Shown in pieces: positions 8,540-17,426 of a DNA stretch of 64,000 nucleotides. The position numbers were made by a program, and so were the translations under genes. Position 1 is the stretch's first letter; the number at the start of each line of letters is the position of its first letter. The DNA comes from an uncultured Peptostreptococcaceae bacterium (GTDB taxonomy: Bacteria; Bacillota; Clostridia; Peptostreptococcales; Anaerovoracaceae): NCBI GenBank assembly GCA_905235115.1, contig CAJOKT010000014.1, forward strand, positions 1 through 64,000, read 5' to 3'. The notes under the pieces were generated by a model. It made no database searches and was not told the origin of the DNA. It saw nothing but the letters and a program-made list of their open reading frames with translations.

Positions 8540-9115
8540 ATGCCGGCCAAGTTTTTTACACCGAAAAGAAGACCTGACATACCCATGACCGAGGAGCGCT
8601 ACAGGGTAGTTTACGATATGCTGAATGCCGTGGAGGTGCTGGATGAGGACTGCGGCAAGCTTTGCGGCTGCGCCTGCTGCACCGGGGAAAGCGCGGCGGG
8701 GTCCGACGGGACCGCTCCGGAGATGGGCATCTATCTGCTCCCCGGGGAGGAGGCTCTTCACCGGGAGGACGGAGATTGGCTCACGATGAAAGAGGATGAA
8801 GAGGGCATGTATTTCGGGTGCTGCGCCACGCCGCCTTTGTGCCCCAGGGACAGGCGGCCCATACAGTGCAGAACTTTTCCGCTTTTGCCGCATCTCTATG
8901 AGGACGGCAGCCTGGAGATGGTTTACAATGACGTGGAGCTGCCCTACAGGTGCCCTCTGATCGATGAGGAGATCCCCCTTGAGGACGATTTCGTTGAAGC
9001 CACTCAGACGGCCTGGGAAATACTGATACGAGATCCCCGAATAAGGGAAATAATAAGAGAAGATTCCATAGAAAGAGAAAAGTCCATGATTGATCTCATG
9101 GACAAGCTGCTGTAG
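8540..9115 (+). CDS. YkgJ-family cysteine-cluster protein
   Basis: A 191-residue cytosolic protein with clustered cysteines expected to bind metal: CGKLCGCACC near residue 38, GCCATPPLCPRDRRPIQC near residues 94-111, and RCPL near 139. The CP..RPxxCRxFP pattern is typical of YkgJ/UPF0153 zinc- or iron-chelating proteins of unknown function. GAGG precedes the ATG and an extended -10 promoter lies upstream. The acidic C-terminal third has no recognisable motif. It is divergent from tRNA-Ala, and no functional partner is next to it. Confidence 0.8.
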   Translation: MPAKFFTPKRRPDIPMTEERYRVVYDMLNAVEVLDEDCGKLCGCACCTGESAAGSDGTAPEMGIYLLPGEEALHREDGDWLTMKEDEEGMYFGCCATPPLCPRDRRPIQCRTFPLLPHLYEDGSLEMVYNDVELPYRCPLIDEEIPLEDDFVEATQTAWEILIRDPRIREIIREDSIEREKSMIDLMDKLL

Positions 9116-9164
9116 GGGTCCTTAAGCGCGGGCCGGGATGCGCTGCGCCGGTCGGGGGATCTCC

Positions 9165-9578
9165 CTATTCGTAGTATTTTGCGATCTTTTCGCGGATGAT
9201 CTCCAGAACGTCGGGCAGACTGTCGGAGCTCCAGTCGTCCAGGATGCGGGCACGGACCAGCTTATAGATGTAGCCTCTGTAGTGCTCGAGGGCATCTTCC
9301 AGGGTGGGGCATTCCTCCCTGATGCCGGAGATATCGTAGGACGAGTAGTCCACATCGATGGTCATGCGCTTTCTGAGCTTGGGCTTGCCGTTGGACTTGA
9401 TGCCGGGGGAGGCATTGCCGGTGAGGTTTTTTACCGGAGGATCCTCCGGACTGACGACACGCCTCACAGAGGAAGGCTGAGCAGACTTTATCTCGTAGAT
9501 AGGGTAAGTATAGTCGTAAACGTCGATAAGCATGTGGTTTTCGTAGATCTCCACAGGTTTGAGCACTATATGTTTCAT
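9165..9578 (-). CDS. Hypothetical protein, 137 residues
   Basis: I do not recognise this protein. It is soluble and has no signal peptide or membrane segment. The middle is basic and proline-rich (residues ~40-70); the C-terminal half is acidic and probably helical. ATG 9578 is chosen because GGAGGG lies 7 bases before it; an upstream reading from 9656 lacks a site. It is isolated between the cysteine-cluster gene and tRNA-Leu and lies on the opposite strand to both. Confidence 0.6.
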   Translation of the reverse strand: MKHIVLKPVEIYENHMLIDVYDYTYPIYEIKSAQPSSVRRVVSPEDPPVKNLTGNASPGIKSNGKPKLRKRMTIDVDYSSYDISGIREECPTLEDALEHYRGYIYKLVRARILDDWSSDSLPDVLEIIREKIAKYYE

Positions 9579-9670
9579 AGAGATTCCCTCCGACAGTTTC
9601 GTATTTTCGGGATCATTATACCATATTTTCCGGGAGATAAGGGAATCTGCATACATCTTAAAAAAATCTT

Positions 9671-9699
9671 TTGCATTTTGATCCCATCTGTTATATAAT
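9671..9699 (+). promoter_or_regulatory. Promoter of tRNA-Leu
   Basis: TTGCAT (9671-9676) and TATAAT (9694-9699) are separated by 17 bp and lie 51 bp upstream of the mature tRNA 5' end. Confidence 0.85.
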
Positions 9700-9750
9700 G
9701 CCTATGTTGACTTCGGATGATGGCTTGATTCCGTCCGGGGCGGACAAGAT

Positions 9751-9835
9751 GCGGATATGGCGGAATTGGCAGACGCGCACGGTTCAGGTCCGTGTGGGTA
9801 ACACCATGCAGGTTCGACTCCTGTTATCCGCACCA
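9751..9835 (+). tRNA. tRNA-Leu(CAG)
   Basis: An 85-nt class II tRNA. Acceptor GCGGATA pairs with TATCCGC, the anticodon stem is CACGG/CCGTG with loop TTCAGGT giving anticodon CAG, it has a long variable arm, T loop GGTTCGACTCC, and encoded CCA. Confidence 0.95.
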
Positions 9836-9841
9836 ATAATC

Positions 9842-9875
9842 AAGCTCCCGCAGAAATGCGGGAGCTTTTGATTTT
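9842..9875 (+). terminator. Terminator of tRNA-Leu
   Basis: Perfect 11-bp stem AAGCTCCCGCA / TGCGGGAGCTT with a GAAA tetraloop (9842-9867), then TTGATTTT. Confidence 0.9.
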
Positions 9876-9931
9876 CCTTGATTTTCCCTGATTTTCAAGG
9901 GTTCTGTGAAACGTCTGAAACACAGATTTGC

Positions 9932-10726
9932 TTATCCTGAGATCCAGCCCATCTGAGCGGAGATACTTTCTGCCGCATCAATGATAAGGGGAAGGAACTC
10001 ATCTCTCTTTGCCTTGAGAACTTCCGTGGGGCAGGCTATGCTTAAGGACGCGATAAAGCGGCCGTCATCTCCTTTTATGGGTGCAGAGATATCGGCATGT
10101 CCGACATAGTTCTCATCATACTGTTCAGCAAAACTCGCACCCCTGAGCGCCTTGAGCTGATCCAGAAGTTCTGTTTCACCGGACACGGTGTAGGGGGTAT
10201 GAGGGGTGATCCTGATGCTGTCCAGAATGCTGCTCAGCATGGGTTCGTCCAGATTGGCCAGAAGAAGTTTTCCCGACGCGATAGTATAGGCGTCGATCTC
10301 GTATGCGGTCCTTATGCGAAGGCTGTCTTCAGACAGACCCTCTTTTTTATTTGTGAAGATGACTTTTCCGTTGATGTTGAGCATGCCCAGCAGTATTGTT
10401 TCGCCGGTCTGATCGCGGAGACGCTGCATGAACGGCGCTGCGACATCTACTATATTCTGCCTGGCCACAGCCTGACCTCCGTTTGCGGAAAGCTTGCTGC
10501 TCAGAGAATATCTGGCATCATCAGTCTTTATAACATAGCCTCTGTACTGCATCGTGTAAAGCATTTTATAAACGCTTGCCTTGTCGTAACCGGTTATTCG
10601 GCTGATCTCAGTGACGCCGAGATTGGTTCTGACACTCAGAAGGTCCATGATCTTTAAAGCGTGGTTCAGTGATGAGAGAATATTTTTGTCCTTAGGTGAG
10701 GTATTATCTTTATTCTTATCTGCCAT
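9932..10726 (-). CDS. IclR-family transcriptional regulator
   Basis: A 264-residue regulator. Residues ~14-75 form the IclR winged helix-turn-helix (GVTEISRITGYDKASVYKML). Residues ~85-262 form the GAF-like effector domain, with typical GETILLGMLNINGK and IASGKLLLA segments. IclR proteins usually control divergent catabolic operons in response to a small acid. This gene is divergent from the acyltransferase/CoA-transferase/SDR operon, and a long inverted repeat lies in the shared 222-bp promoter region, so it probably controls that operon and itself. The ligand is unknown. Confidence 0.9.
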   Translation of the reverse strand: MADKNKDNTSPKDKNILSSLNHALKIMDLLSVRTNLGVTEISRITGYDKASVYKMLYTMQYRGYVIKTDDARYSLSSKLSANGGQAVARQNIVDVAAPFMQRLRDQTGETILLGMLNINGKVIFTNKKEGLSEDSLRIRTAYEIDAYTIASGKLLLANLDEPMLSSILDSIRITPHTPYTVSGETELLDQLKALRGASFAEQYDENYVGHADISAPIKGDDGRFIASLSIACPTEVLKAKRDEFLPLIIDAAESISAQMGWISG

Positions 10727-10821
10727 ACATGACTCCTTATACTAAACAATCATTACACTGTTTATTATAACTCAACACCGGGCGATTTCAAGTGTTTTTG
10801 AATTACTTATTGTAATAATAA

Positions 10822-10850
10822 TTGACGGAGAATCCGGTGTATGCTATACT
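10822..10850 (+). promoter_or_regulatory. Promoter of the acyltransferase/CoA-transferase operon
   Basis: TTGACG (10822-10827) and TATACT (10845-10850) with a 17-bp spacer, about 100 bp before the first gene. Confidence 0.85.
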
Positions 10851-10861
10851 TCGGGTGATGA

Positions 10862-10895
10862 TTGATATATAACTAATACGTTTGTTATATATCAA
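10862..10895. promoter_or_regulatory. Probable IclR operator (12-bp inverted repeat)
   Basis: TTGATATATAAC (10862-10873) and GTTATATATCAA (10884-10895) are perfect inverted repeats 10 bp apart, immediately downstream of the -10 box and around the likely transcription start. The position fits repression of the plus-strand operon. Assignment to the neighbouring IclR protein is inference. Confidence 0.7.
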
Positions 10896-10948
10896 CAGAC
10901 AGAGGCTTAACTGGATTTTATTAAAGATTTATTAAGGAGGAAAGAAAA

Positions 10949-12289
10949 GTGAAGAAGGAAATGAACTACACCATAGAGTTCTATCGCTTCATGCTGGCTA
11001 TCAATTTCTGTCTGGTCCACTCGCTTATGGTCTTCCCGATGTTCGTATTCGGAAGCAACGTCCCCTTCTTCTATGCAGGGCTCGATGTCATCATTCCGTT
11101 CATGGCATTCTCGGGATACTTCATGATGGCAGGATTTGAGAGACAGGAGCATTCTGCACAGCTTTTGCAGAAATCAGCCGGTATTCAGGCGTGGGGTTAT
11201 CTCAAGCAGAGAATGATCGGACTCGGCCCTACTTACCTTACTGCAAGTCTTCTCGGATGGCTTATGATAAACATCTGGAACGGCAACCGCGTTATAGACT
11301 GGCCTATACACCTGCTCAACTCCGTATGGGAGCTCTTCGGCCTGCAGATAACCGGAGCCGGATTCGGCAACCCATCAGTAGGAGAGGCCTGGTATCCGGA
11401 ACCCGGTGCATGGCCGCCGGTGCAGATGCTCGGTTCACCGCTCTGGTTCATATCAGGTATATTTGTGGCAGGAACAATGATATACTTCCTGCTGGCGTAT
11501 AACAAAAAACTTTTCCTTGGATTCATAGTACCTGTATTTACTCTGTTCTTCTACGGATCACACTATATGGGTCATGAACAGCCCATGTGGTATCAGGTCA
11601 CCGACATAGGCGGCATACATATCGCTCAGGGATGGCCTGAGATCTTCATAGGCCTTTCATTGGGATGTCTCCTGTATGTGGCTGTGGACAGACTTAAAGG
11701 CAAGCAGTGGTCAAAGGGAATGATAATATTCCTGACAATAGTGCAGATAGTAATGACTATCGTCGTCTGGGTACGCAGCTGGGTACCTATCTTCATCCCC
11801 TTCGGAATGTACTTCAACCTTGGCTGGGCCAATGTACACCTGCTCACTCTCATATTCACCTTCCTGGTGGTACTGAATGTTGACAAGTGCACCCGCTGCA
11901 AAGTATTCTCAAGCAAGATCTGGGCTACCCCGGGAAGAATGGCTGTATACTTCTACATGCTCCACTGGCCGGTTCTTTATATAGTAGCGATGTGCCTGGG
12001 AATGCACGGACTCGATCTCTCGTATATCACCATGGATAACATGATGGTAGAGATGGGTGCGGTGTTGCCTAAGTTTATTGCGCTGTTCCTTATCACAACA
12101 GTCGTATCCCTAATCGTGGCTTACTTCTTCATGAAGCTTGATAAAGAAAAGATCCAGCCCTGGCTCAAGGGTCATCCCTGGTTCACACGTGAACAGGCCG
12201 CAGCTGAGGAAGAAGCTGTAAGACAGGAAAAGGAACATCTTCAGGCTCTGATCGAAGTCGAAAACGCTGAAACTCAAAGCAGCTTGTAA
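10949..12289 (+). CDS. Acyltransferase-3-type integral membrane protein
   Basis: A 446-residue membrane protein with about 10 hydrophobic segments, resembling the acyltransferase 3 (OafA/WecH) superfamily: an early EFYRFMLAINFCLVHS segment and MAFSGYFMMAGFERQ, equivalent to the FFxxSGFL region. Such proteins transfer acyl groups across the membrane to sugars or peptidoglycan. The C-terminus is a charged cytosolic helix. AAGGAGG precedes the ATG. It heads the operon with CoA-transferase, SDR and NmrA-like genes, so it could instead serve transport or export of a related acid; no catalytic assignment is certain. Confidence 0.65.
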   Translation: MKKEMNYTIEFYRFMLAINFCLVHSLMVFPMFVFGSNVPFFYAGLDVIIPFMAFSGYFMMAGFERQEHSAQLLQKSAGIQAWGYLKQRMIGLGPTYLTASLLGWLMINIWNGNRVIDWPIHLLNSVWELFGLQITGAGFGNPSVGEAWYPEPGAWPPVQMLGSPLWFISGIFVAGTMIYFLLAYNKKLFLGFIVPVFTLFFYGSHYMGHEQPMWYQVTDIGGIHIAQGWPEIFIGLSLGCLLYVAVDRLKGKQWSKGMIIFLTIVQIVMTIVVWVRSWVPIFIPFGMYFNLGWANVHLLTLIFTFLVVLNVDKCTRCKVFSSKIWATPGRMAVYFYMLHWPVLYIVAMCLGMHGLDLSYITMDNMMVEMGAVLPKFIALFLITTVVSLIVAYFFMKLDKEKIQPWLKGHPWFTREQAAAEEEAVRQEKEHLQALIEVENAETQSSL

Positions 12290-12314
12290 ATAAGTCCTCT
12301 TGAATTTTCTGATG

Positions 12315-12349
12315 TGTTCTCCCTGCTGCATGATACAGCGGGGAGAACA
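12315..12349 (+). terminator. Intercistronic hairpin before the CoA-transferase gene
   Basis: Arms 12315-12328 (TGTTCTCCCTGCTG) and 12336-12349 (CAGCGGGGAGAACA) pair over 14 positions with one G.T and a 7-nt loop. There is no T tract, so partial attenuation or mRNA stabilisation is more likely than full termination. Confidence 0.6.
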
Positions 12350-12377
12350 TTCAGATGATCGAAACAGGAGAAATAAT

Positions 12378-13952
12378 ATGTCAAAGTTTTTCACAATTGA
12401 AGAGGCGGTCAGCCTTATACCTGACGGCGCAACGGTAGGTATCGGAGGATTCTGCGGATTCGGCGCGCCGGACTCTCTTCTTATAGAGATGGGCAAAAGG
12501 TTTTCTGAAAAGGGCAGACCGCGTGATCTTTCCGTAATTACGTCTGCCAGCGCAGGAGACGGCAATGAAGACGGCTGGGGCATTTCCGCCCTCAAGGGAG
12601 ACGGGCAGATAAAAGCGCTTTATACTTCTGTCGTCAAGCTTCCTCCTGCGATAAACAGGGCCGTTAACGAGAACCGGATCGCCGGATATTTTCTCCCGCT
12701 GAGTCTGTTCGGACAGCTGTACCGCGCTGAGGCAGGAGGTGAGCCCGGAGTCATCACCCATGTGGGGCTGGGCACCTTTTGCGATCCCAGACTGGAGGGC
12801 TGCCTGATGAACGATCTGGCGAGAGAATCCGGAAAAGAGATAGTAAGACTCATGCCGATCGACGGTAAGGAATATCTGTTTTTCCCGACGATACCGATCG
12901 ACGTTGCCCTCATCAGAGGAACATACGCTGATGAAGAAGGGAACATATCCACGGAGAGAGAAGCCGTGAGAAGTGAGGTCCTGGAACTTGCGAACGCTGT
13001 TCACAACAACGGAGGAACAGTGATCGCTGAGGTGAAAGAAATAGTCGGGAAGGGAAAACTTGACCCGCGCATGGTAACTGTTCACAAGAGAAGCATAGAT
13101 TATGTCGTACTCTCTAAAGAGGGAGAGCATCCACAGAGCTATGCAGTCCCTGAATATCGTCCGGAGCTGGTCGGAGAGAAAAGGATACCCCTGAGCAGTG
13201 TGCCTCCCCTGAAAATGGGGCTGAGGAAGGTTGTAGCCAGAAGGGCTGCCATGGAACTCAAAAAAGGAGCACTCGTCAATCTGGGGCTTGGTATCTCGGA
13301 CGGGATCTCGATAATCGTCAATGAAGAAGGCCTGTCTGATCAGATCACGCTTACCATCGAGACGGGGCTTATGGGAGGAGTGCCCCTTACCGGTATAGAT
13401 ATGGGAGCGGGAGTAAATCCGGAGGCCCTTTACCGGATGAGCGACACCTTTGATCTTTATGACGGAGGCGGACTTGATCAGGCATTTCTGAGCGGTGCGG
13501 AGATCGACCGGCACGGAAACGTCAACGTGTCAAAATTTAACGGCAAGGTGGCAGGACCGGGAGGCTTCATAAACATCGCGCAGAATGCTCCTGAGGTATG
13601 TTTCAGCGGCATATTTACCGCGGGCAAGGATCAGGACATAAGGGTCGAGGACGGAAAGATCAATATAATACGCGACGGAGATACTTTGAAATATGTAAAT
13701 GAAGTGCAGCAGGTGACCTTCTCCGGGAAGTATGCTGCCGAGAACGGAAAGGAGATACTTTTTATCAGCGAACGCTGCGTCATGAGACTGACGCCTGAAG
13801 GCCTCATGTTGACCGAAATAGCTCCGGGAGTGGATCTGAAAGAACACATTCTGGATAAGATGGAATTTACTCCTCTTATCTCACCGGATCTTAAGCTGAT
13901 GGATGAAAGGATCTTCCGCGATGAACCTATGGGACTTAAACTGAAGGAGTAA
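12378..13952 (+). CDS. Acyl-CoA:carboxylate CoA-transferase (fused alpha-beta, family I)
   Basis: A 524-residue cytosolic enzyme moving CoA between acyl-CoA and a free acid, of the propionate/acetate CoA-transferase type with both subunit halves in one chain. The N-terminal half has the glycine-rich DGATVGIGGFCGFGAPDSLL segment (residues ~19-38). The C-terminal half carries the catalytic glutamate in ETGLMGGVPL (~residue 331) and the GAGVNPEA segment. ATG 12378 is preceded by AGGAG; an upstream in-frame ATG at 12300 sits before the hairpin and is unlikely. It lies 6 bp from the SDR gene. The operon suggests activation and oxidation of a hydroxy or keto acid under IclR control. Confidence 0.9.
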   Translation: MSKFFTIEEAVSLIPDGATVGIGGFCGFGAPDSLLIEMGKRFSEKGRPRDLSVITSASAGDGNEDGWGISALKGDGQIKALYTSVVKLPPAINRAVNENRIAGYFLPLSLFGQLYRAEAGGEPGVITHVGLGTFCDPRLEGCLMNDLARESGKEIVRLMPIDGKEYLFFPTIPIDVALIRGTYADEEGNISTEREAVRSEVLELANAVHNNGGTVIAEVKEIVGKGKLDPRMVTVHKRSIDYVVLSKEGEHPQSYAVPEYRPELVGEKRIPLSSVPPLKMGLRKVVARRAAMELKKGALVNLGLGISDGISIIVNEEGLSDQITLTIETGLMGGVPLTGIDMGAGVNPEALYRMSDTFDLYDGGGLDQAFLSGAEIDRHGNVNVSKFNGKVAGPGGFINIAQNAPEVCFSGIFTAGKDQDIRVEDGKINIIRDGDTLKYVNEVQQVTFSGKYAAENGKEILFISERCVMRLTPEGLMLTEIAPGVDLKEHILDKMEFTPLISPDLKLMDERIFRDEPMGLKLKE

Positions 13953-13958
13953 AATAAC

Positions 13959-14666
13959 ATGAAATTTACCGGAAATACAATACTGATCACAGGGGGAGCG
14001 CAGGGGATCGGTTATGCCATGGCGGAGTACCTTTCGGAATGCGGGAACACTATCATCATCTGTGATCTAAACGAAGACAAACTTCATGAAGTGAAGGGTA
14101 TACATTCCGACTTCATCACCTATACATGCGACGTGTCGAGCTATGAAAGCCGGGAGGAATTCGCTGCAAAGCTCATCGAAGAGCACCCGGAGATGAACTT
14201 CCTGATCAATAACGCGGGCATTCAGCGCAATATCGATCTTACCGAGGGAACGAGAGACCTTGCCATAGGCGACAGGGAGATCGAGATCAACCTGAGGGGC
14301 CCGATTTACATGACGGGCCTGCTGCTTCCGCTTCTTAAGAAGAACGAGGGCAGCAAAATACTGAACGTCTGCTCAGGGCTGGCATTCGCCGGAGACCGAT
14401 TTCCCGAGATGCCGGTATATTGCGCGACAAAGGCCGGAATACATGCATACACCAGAACGGAACGCGTACAGTTCAAGCCATTGGGAATACGTGTGATGGA
14501 GATCATCCCGCCGATGGTGAACACTGATCTCAATCCGGTTCACAAGGCGATGCTGGTCGCACAGGATCCCAAATATCTGGATCCGAATGTTGTTCCGGAT
14601 CCGGACGTATATGTGAGAAGGACATTCGCGAAGCTTGAAGAAGGTGAGGACGAGGTCAAATACTGA
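13959..14666 (+). CDS. Short-chain dehydrogenase/reductase
   Basis: A 235-residue NAD(P)-dependent oxidoreductase with the classical SDR set: nucleotide loop TGGAQGIG (residues ~10-17), NNAG (~84-87), and catalytic Tyr-Lys in YCATKAG (~154-160) with the Ser in CSGLAF. It resembles DltE-like SDRs. It follows the CoA-transferase by 6 bp and precedes the NmrA-like gene by 19 bp. It probably interconverts a hydroxyl and a keto group on the acid handled by the operon; the substrate is not readable. Confidence 0.9.
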   Translation: MKFTGNTILITGGAQGIGYAMAEYLSECGNTIIICDLNEDKLHEVKGIHSDFITYTCDVSSYESREEFAAKLIEEHPEMNFLINNAGIQRNIDLTEGTRDLAIGDREIEINLRGPIYMTGLLLPLLKKNEGSKILNVCSGLAFAGDRFPEMPVYCATKAGIHAYTRTERVQFKPLGIRVMEIIPPMVNTDLNPVHKAMLVAQDPKYLDPNVVPDPDVYVRRTFAKLEEGEDEVKY

Positions 14667-14685
14667 CAGTCAGGAGGATTAAAGG

Positions 14686-15561
14686 ATGATTCTCGTAACG
14701 AGTGCTTTCGGCCGTGTAGGCCATGCCGTAACGACAGAACTGATAAAACGGGGTTTCCGCGTCCGGGCGACAGACATAAATCCCATGACGGAAGAACTCC
14801 TGGAAGAAGGCGCTGCTGAAGTAATGACGGGTGACGCCAGAGACAGAGACTTCATGATGAAATGCATGGAAGGAATAGAACAGGTAGCTTATGTTCCTCC
14901 TGTCATGGTTTATGATGAAGATGAGATGGCCATTTTAGCGATGGATTGCGCTATGAAAGCGGGAGTCAGGCAGTTCGTACAGCTTTCGGTATGTCATCCC
15001 GGATTATCCGGGCTCCTGCAGCACACAAAAAAACTGATAGCCGAGGAGCATCTCAAGCTGATGGGGTTTCAGAACGACTGGAATTTCACTATCCTTCAGC
15101 CCCTTCACTATACCAGCAATGTACCGGTCAGGGCGATAGTTGAGACCGGGATCTATGAGAATTTTAAACCTCTCGACAGAAAGCTGGGATATGTGGATGT
15201 CCGGGACGTAGCAGAGGTTACGGGGATAGTTCTTTCTTCTGGGGAGAAACATAAATTCGCCACCTATGAACTTTGCGGATCAAGCTATCTGTCTGTAAAT
15301 GAGATAGCAGATATGCTGAGGAGTCTGTCAGGCAAAAGGATCGAGACGGTCTGGAGGGACAGAGATCACATGTTTGACGGAGCATTCCATAACTTTTGCA
15401 ACAGCGCCAATGACAGTTACGCAAGAAGCGCGGTGCTTGGCATACGGGACACTTACAACGATTACGGTTTCGCCGCGAACAAAAACGTACTCGAATGGCT
15501 TCTCGGACGTCCTTCACGGACTATGGAAGATTACATCAGAGATGAACTGGAAAAAAGCTAA
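14686..15561 (+). CDS. NmrA-like NAD(P)-binding protein
   Basis: A 291-residue atypical SDR. The N-terminal Rossmann motif is shortened to TSAFGRVGHAV (residues ~5-15), then acidic/arginine cofactor contacts (RATDINPM) follow. A QLSV..P segment (~residue 103) is as in NmrA/TMR proteins, and there is no intact YxxxK pair. Members are redox sensors or quinone/ketone reductases. It is the last gene of the IclR-linked operon, with AGGAGG before its ATG, and probably acts on or senses the same substrate. Confidence 0.8.
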   Translation: MILVTSAFGRVGHAVTTELIKRGFRVRATDINPMTEELLEEGAAEVMTGDARDRDFMMKCMEGIEQVAYVPPVMVYDEDEMAILAMDCAMKAGVRQFVQLSVCHPGLSGLLQHTKKLIAEEHLKLMGFQNDWNFTILQPLHYTSNVPVRAIVETGIYENFKPLDRKLGYVDVRDVAEVTGIVLSSGEKHKFATYELCGSSYLSVNEIADMLRSLSGKRIETVWRDRDHMFDGAFHNFCNSANDSYARSAVLGIRDTYNDYGFAANKNVLEWLLGRPSRTMEDYIRDELEKS

Positions 15562-15800
15562 AGTCATAAACAAAATGAAAAGAGATCTGTCCCGCAATTG
15601 TTGCTTCCATGAACCGAACTTATACATATGCAAAGGCGGCTTCGCCTCGCAGGTATGGTTCGAATAAACCTATACAAAAAAACGGCCCGACGTCTGTAGG
15701 TCGTTTTTGTCTCGTATCACTTAAGCGGCGGTTCCGGAGACGACAGTCCGGGGGACAGCGAACCACCGGCTGTGCAGTATGATCGAATCACAACCTGCAC
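15562..15800. other. Intergenic stretch, little content
   Basis: No gene is seen. A weak CGAC...GTCGTTTTT hairpin at about 15684-15712 may end the preceding operon. The rest shows no clear structure. Confidence 0.4.
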
Positions 15801-15829
15801 TTGATAACGCGCGGTTGTCGGTATATACT
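15801..15829 (+). promoter_or_regulatory. Promoter of the small membrane protein gene
   Basis: TTGATA (15801-15806) and TATACT (15824-15829), 17-bp spacer, about 40 bp before the start codon. Confidence 0.8.
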
Positions 15830-15870
15830 TGATAATAAAAGTAGATTGAACCGGCGGAAGGAGATTTGCA

Positions 15871-16170
15871 ATGGCAAAAGACAAGAAGGAAATACAGAAT
15901 CCGGAAACAGAACCCGAAAAGCAGGACGGCAGATTTAAAACGACGCTGGTCCTCATGCTCATATCTTTTCTCGGCGGGCTGCTTGTCGGCATCATGTTTT
16001 TTATGGGATCGCTCAAGTCCTTCAGATACGATGTACAGAAGGCTTTCCATATGGGGATGGTCACGGTAGTTGTACTTATCGTGATATGCGCGATACTTAT
16101 CGTGATATTGTCCGCAAGGCACAGCAAGAAAAAGAAAGAGGTGGCGGAGAGAAAGGCTGAAAATCGGTAA
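15871..16170 (+). CDS. Small two-helix membrane protein, 99 residues
   Basis: I do not recognise it. A charged N-terminal tail (Lys/Glu-rich, residues 1-24) is followed by two hydrophobic helices (~26-46 and ~62-82) and a Lys/Arg/Glu-rich C-terminus, so both ends are probably cytosolic. GGAAGGAG precedes the ATG and a good sigma-70-type promoter lies upstream, which supports a real monocistronic gene. It resembles the start of longer DUF3169-like membrane proteins and could be a shortened one; that is weak. Confidence 0.7.
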   Translation: MAKDKKEIQNPETEPEKQDGRFKTTLVLMLISFLGGLLVGIMFFMGSLKSFRYDVQKAFHMGMVTVVVLIVICAILIVILSARHSKKKKEVAERKAENR

Positions 16171-16227
16171 TATGCCGGAAGCGTGGAATTACGTGTCCTG
16201 AAGCTATGCTGTCAGGCACATCTGAAC

Positions 16228-16887
16228 TTATTTATCTGACGGACGCCTCAGCATATATATAGCAGCAGGTATTCCTATCAGCAGCAGCTTTGCCAGAAGC
16301 GCGATCTTGAAGACCGGTGATGAGATGTCGGTGGCGCTCATGCCTATGACAGTCATTGTCACCATCTCCGGAATAAGCCCTAACACAGATCCCAGCAGGA
16401 ATTTGCCGTAGTGGAATTCTGCGGCGCCCATATATATGCTGGCAACATGAAGGGGTATCCCAATAAGCCGTAACAGCATGGCTACAGCAACTTCCCCGTG
16501 GTGAAGCTGCTTGTCAGCATCTTTTAATCTGGGATATTTATCTCTCAAGCGGTTCAGCCATTTGCGGCCCAGCTTCACTCCTGCGATGTATGGTATAGTC
16601 AGCATGATAAACATGCCGGCCAGATTAAGGTATAAGGCAGGCATAAGCGGGAACATGATACCGTCGGCAGCAAACAGGATGCCGGAATACATTATGAAAT
16701 CCACACTCTTAAGCAGGAATAATCCAAGCATTGCAAGAACCGCGGCGAATTGACTTTCGGGGCGATAATCCACTATCTGCTCTGCGGTCAGCTTTCCGTT
16801 GCTTTTTATGAAAACACAGATGATGGTTCCCCATATGGCAACAAGAAGGGCACCATAGAAGAACTTCCAGAACTTTGATTGTTTCAT
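16228..16887 (-). CDS. TVP38/TMEM64 (DedA-like) membrane protein
   Basis: A 219-residue membrane protein with about 5-6 helices and the SNARE-associated/VTT signature: AGMFIMLTIPYIAGVKLGRKW (the family GxxxxxxxxYxxGrxxG region) and LLRLIGIPLHVASIYMGAAEF. These proteins act in lipid scrambling or flipping. It lies 50 bp downstream of marR on the same strand and is probably its regulated partner. No good Shine-Dalgarno is visible. Confidence 0.8.
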   Translation of the reverse strand: MKQSKFWKFFYGALLVAIWGTIICVFIKSNGKLTAEQIVDYRPESQFAAVLAMLGLFLLKSVDFIMYSGILFAADGIMFPLMPALYLNLAGMFIMLTIPYIAGVKLGRKWLNRLRDKYPRLKDADKQLHHGEVAVAMLLRLIGIPLHVASIYMGAAEFHYGKFLLGSVLGLIPEMVTMTVIGMSATDISSPVFKIALLAKLLLIGIPAAIYMLRRPSDK

Positions 16888-16937
16888 GGGTCGTTCAAGA
16901 TCATATTAGTTTGTTTTTAAACTTTATTGTGAAAAAA

Positions 16938-17372
16938 TTATCCCATAAGCCTGGTGACATTGCTCGCTATCTGTGACGCGATGCGCCTGAATGTCTTCAT
17001 GTCTTCGTCAGATATCCCTTCGAACATGGAACTGTACAGTTTGCTTAAGGCAGAATCGATCTCGTCTGTGACCTTTCTCGCGTCTTCAGTAAGCGAGTAA
17101 TGTACCACGCGGTAGTCACCGGTATCTCTGGTTGCAGAGATATATCCCTTTTGACAGAGGCTGTCGGTAGTCTGAGATATGTGGCCTTTGTTCATGTGAA
17201 GCGACGCAGTTATATCCTTGGCTGTATTGTGATCATCGCAGTGCTGCAAATAGTACAGTACTTCGACCTCTGTTCTTTTAAGAGAATATTTTTTGCGCAG
17301 TGATCTGACATAATTCTCAAGCAGCTGTTTGAATTGTGAGCCTCTGAGCAGAGTTTCGACCGGACGCTCCAT
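16938..17372 (-). CDS. MarR-family transcriptional regulator
   Basis: A 144-residue regulator with the winged helix-turn-helix at residues ~40-105 (KDITASLHMNKGHISQTTDSL, then the wing SATRDTGDYRVVHYSLTEDA). MarR dimers repress nearby genes and release DNA on binding phenolics or oxidants. ATG 17372 has GGGAG about 5 bases upstream; an earlier in-frame ATG at 17423 lacks one. Overlapping inverted repeats lie just upstream (17427-17480), as expected for autorepression. The TVP38 gene downstream is the probable target. Confidence 0.88.
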   Translation of the reverse strand: MERPVETLLRGSQFKQLLENYVRSLRKKYSLKRTEVEVLYYLQHCDDHNTAKDITASLHMNKGHISQTTDSLCQKGYISATRDTGDYRVVHYSLTEDARKVTDEIDSALSKLYSSMFEGISDEDMKTFRRIASQIASNVTRLMG

Positions 17373-17426
17373 TTTATCTCCCAAAATATGATCAATTAAT
17401 ATCTGTACATGGTATGATAGCATCGT

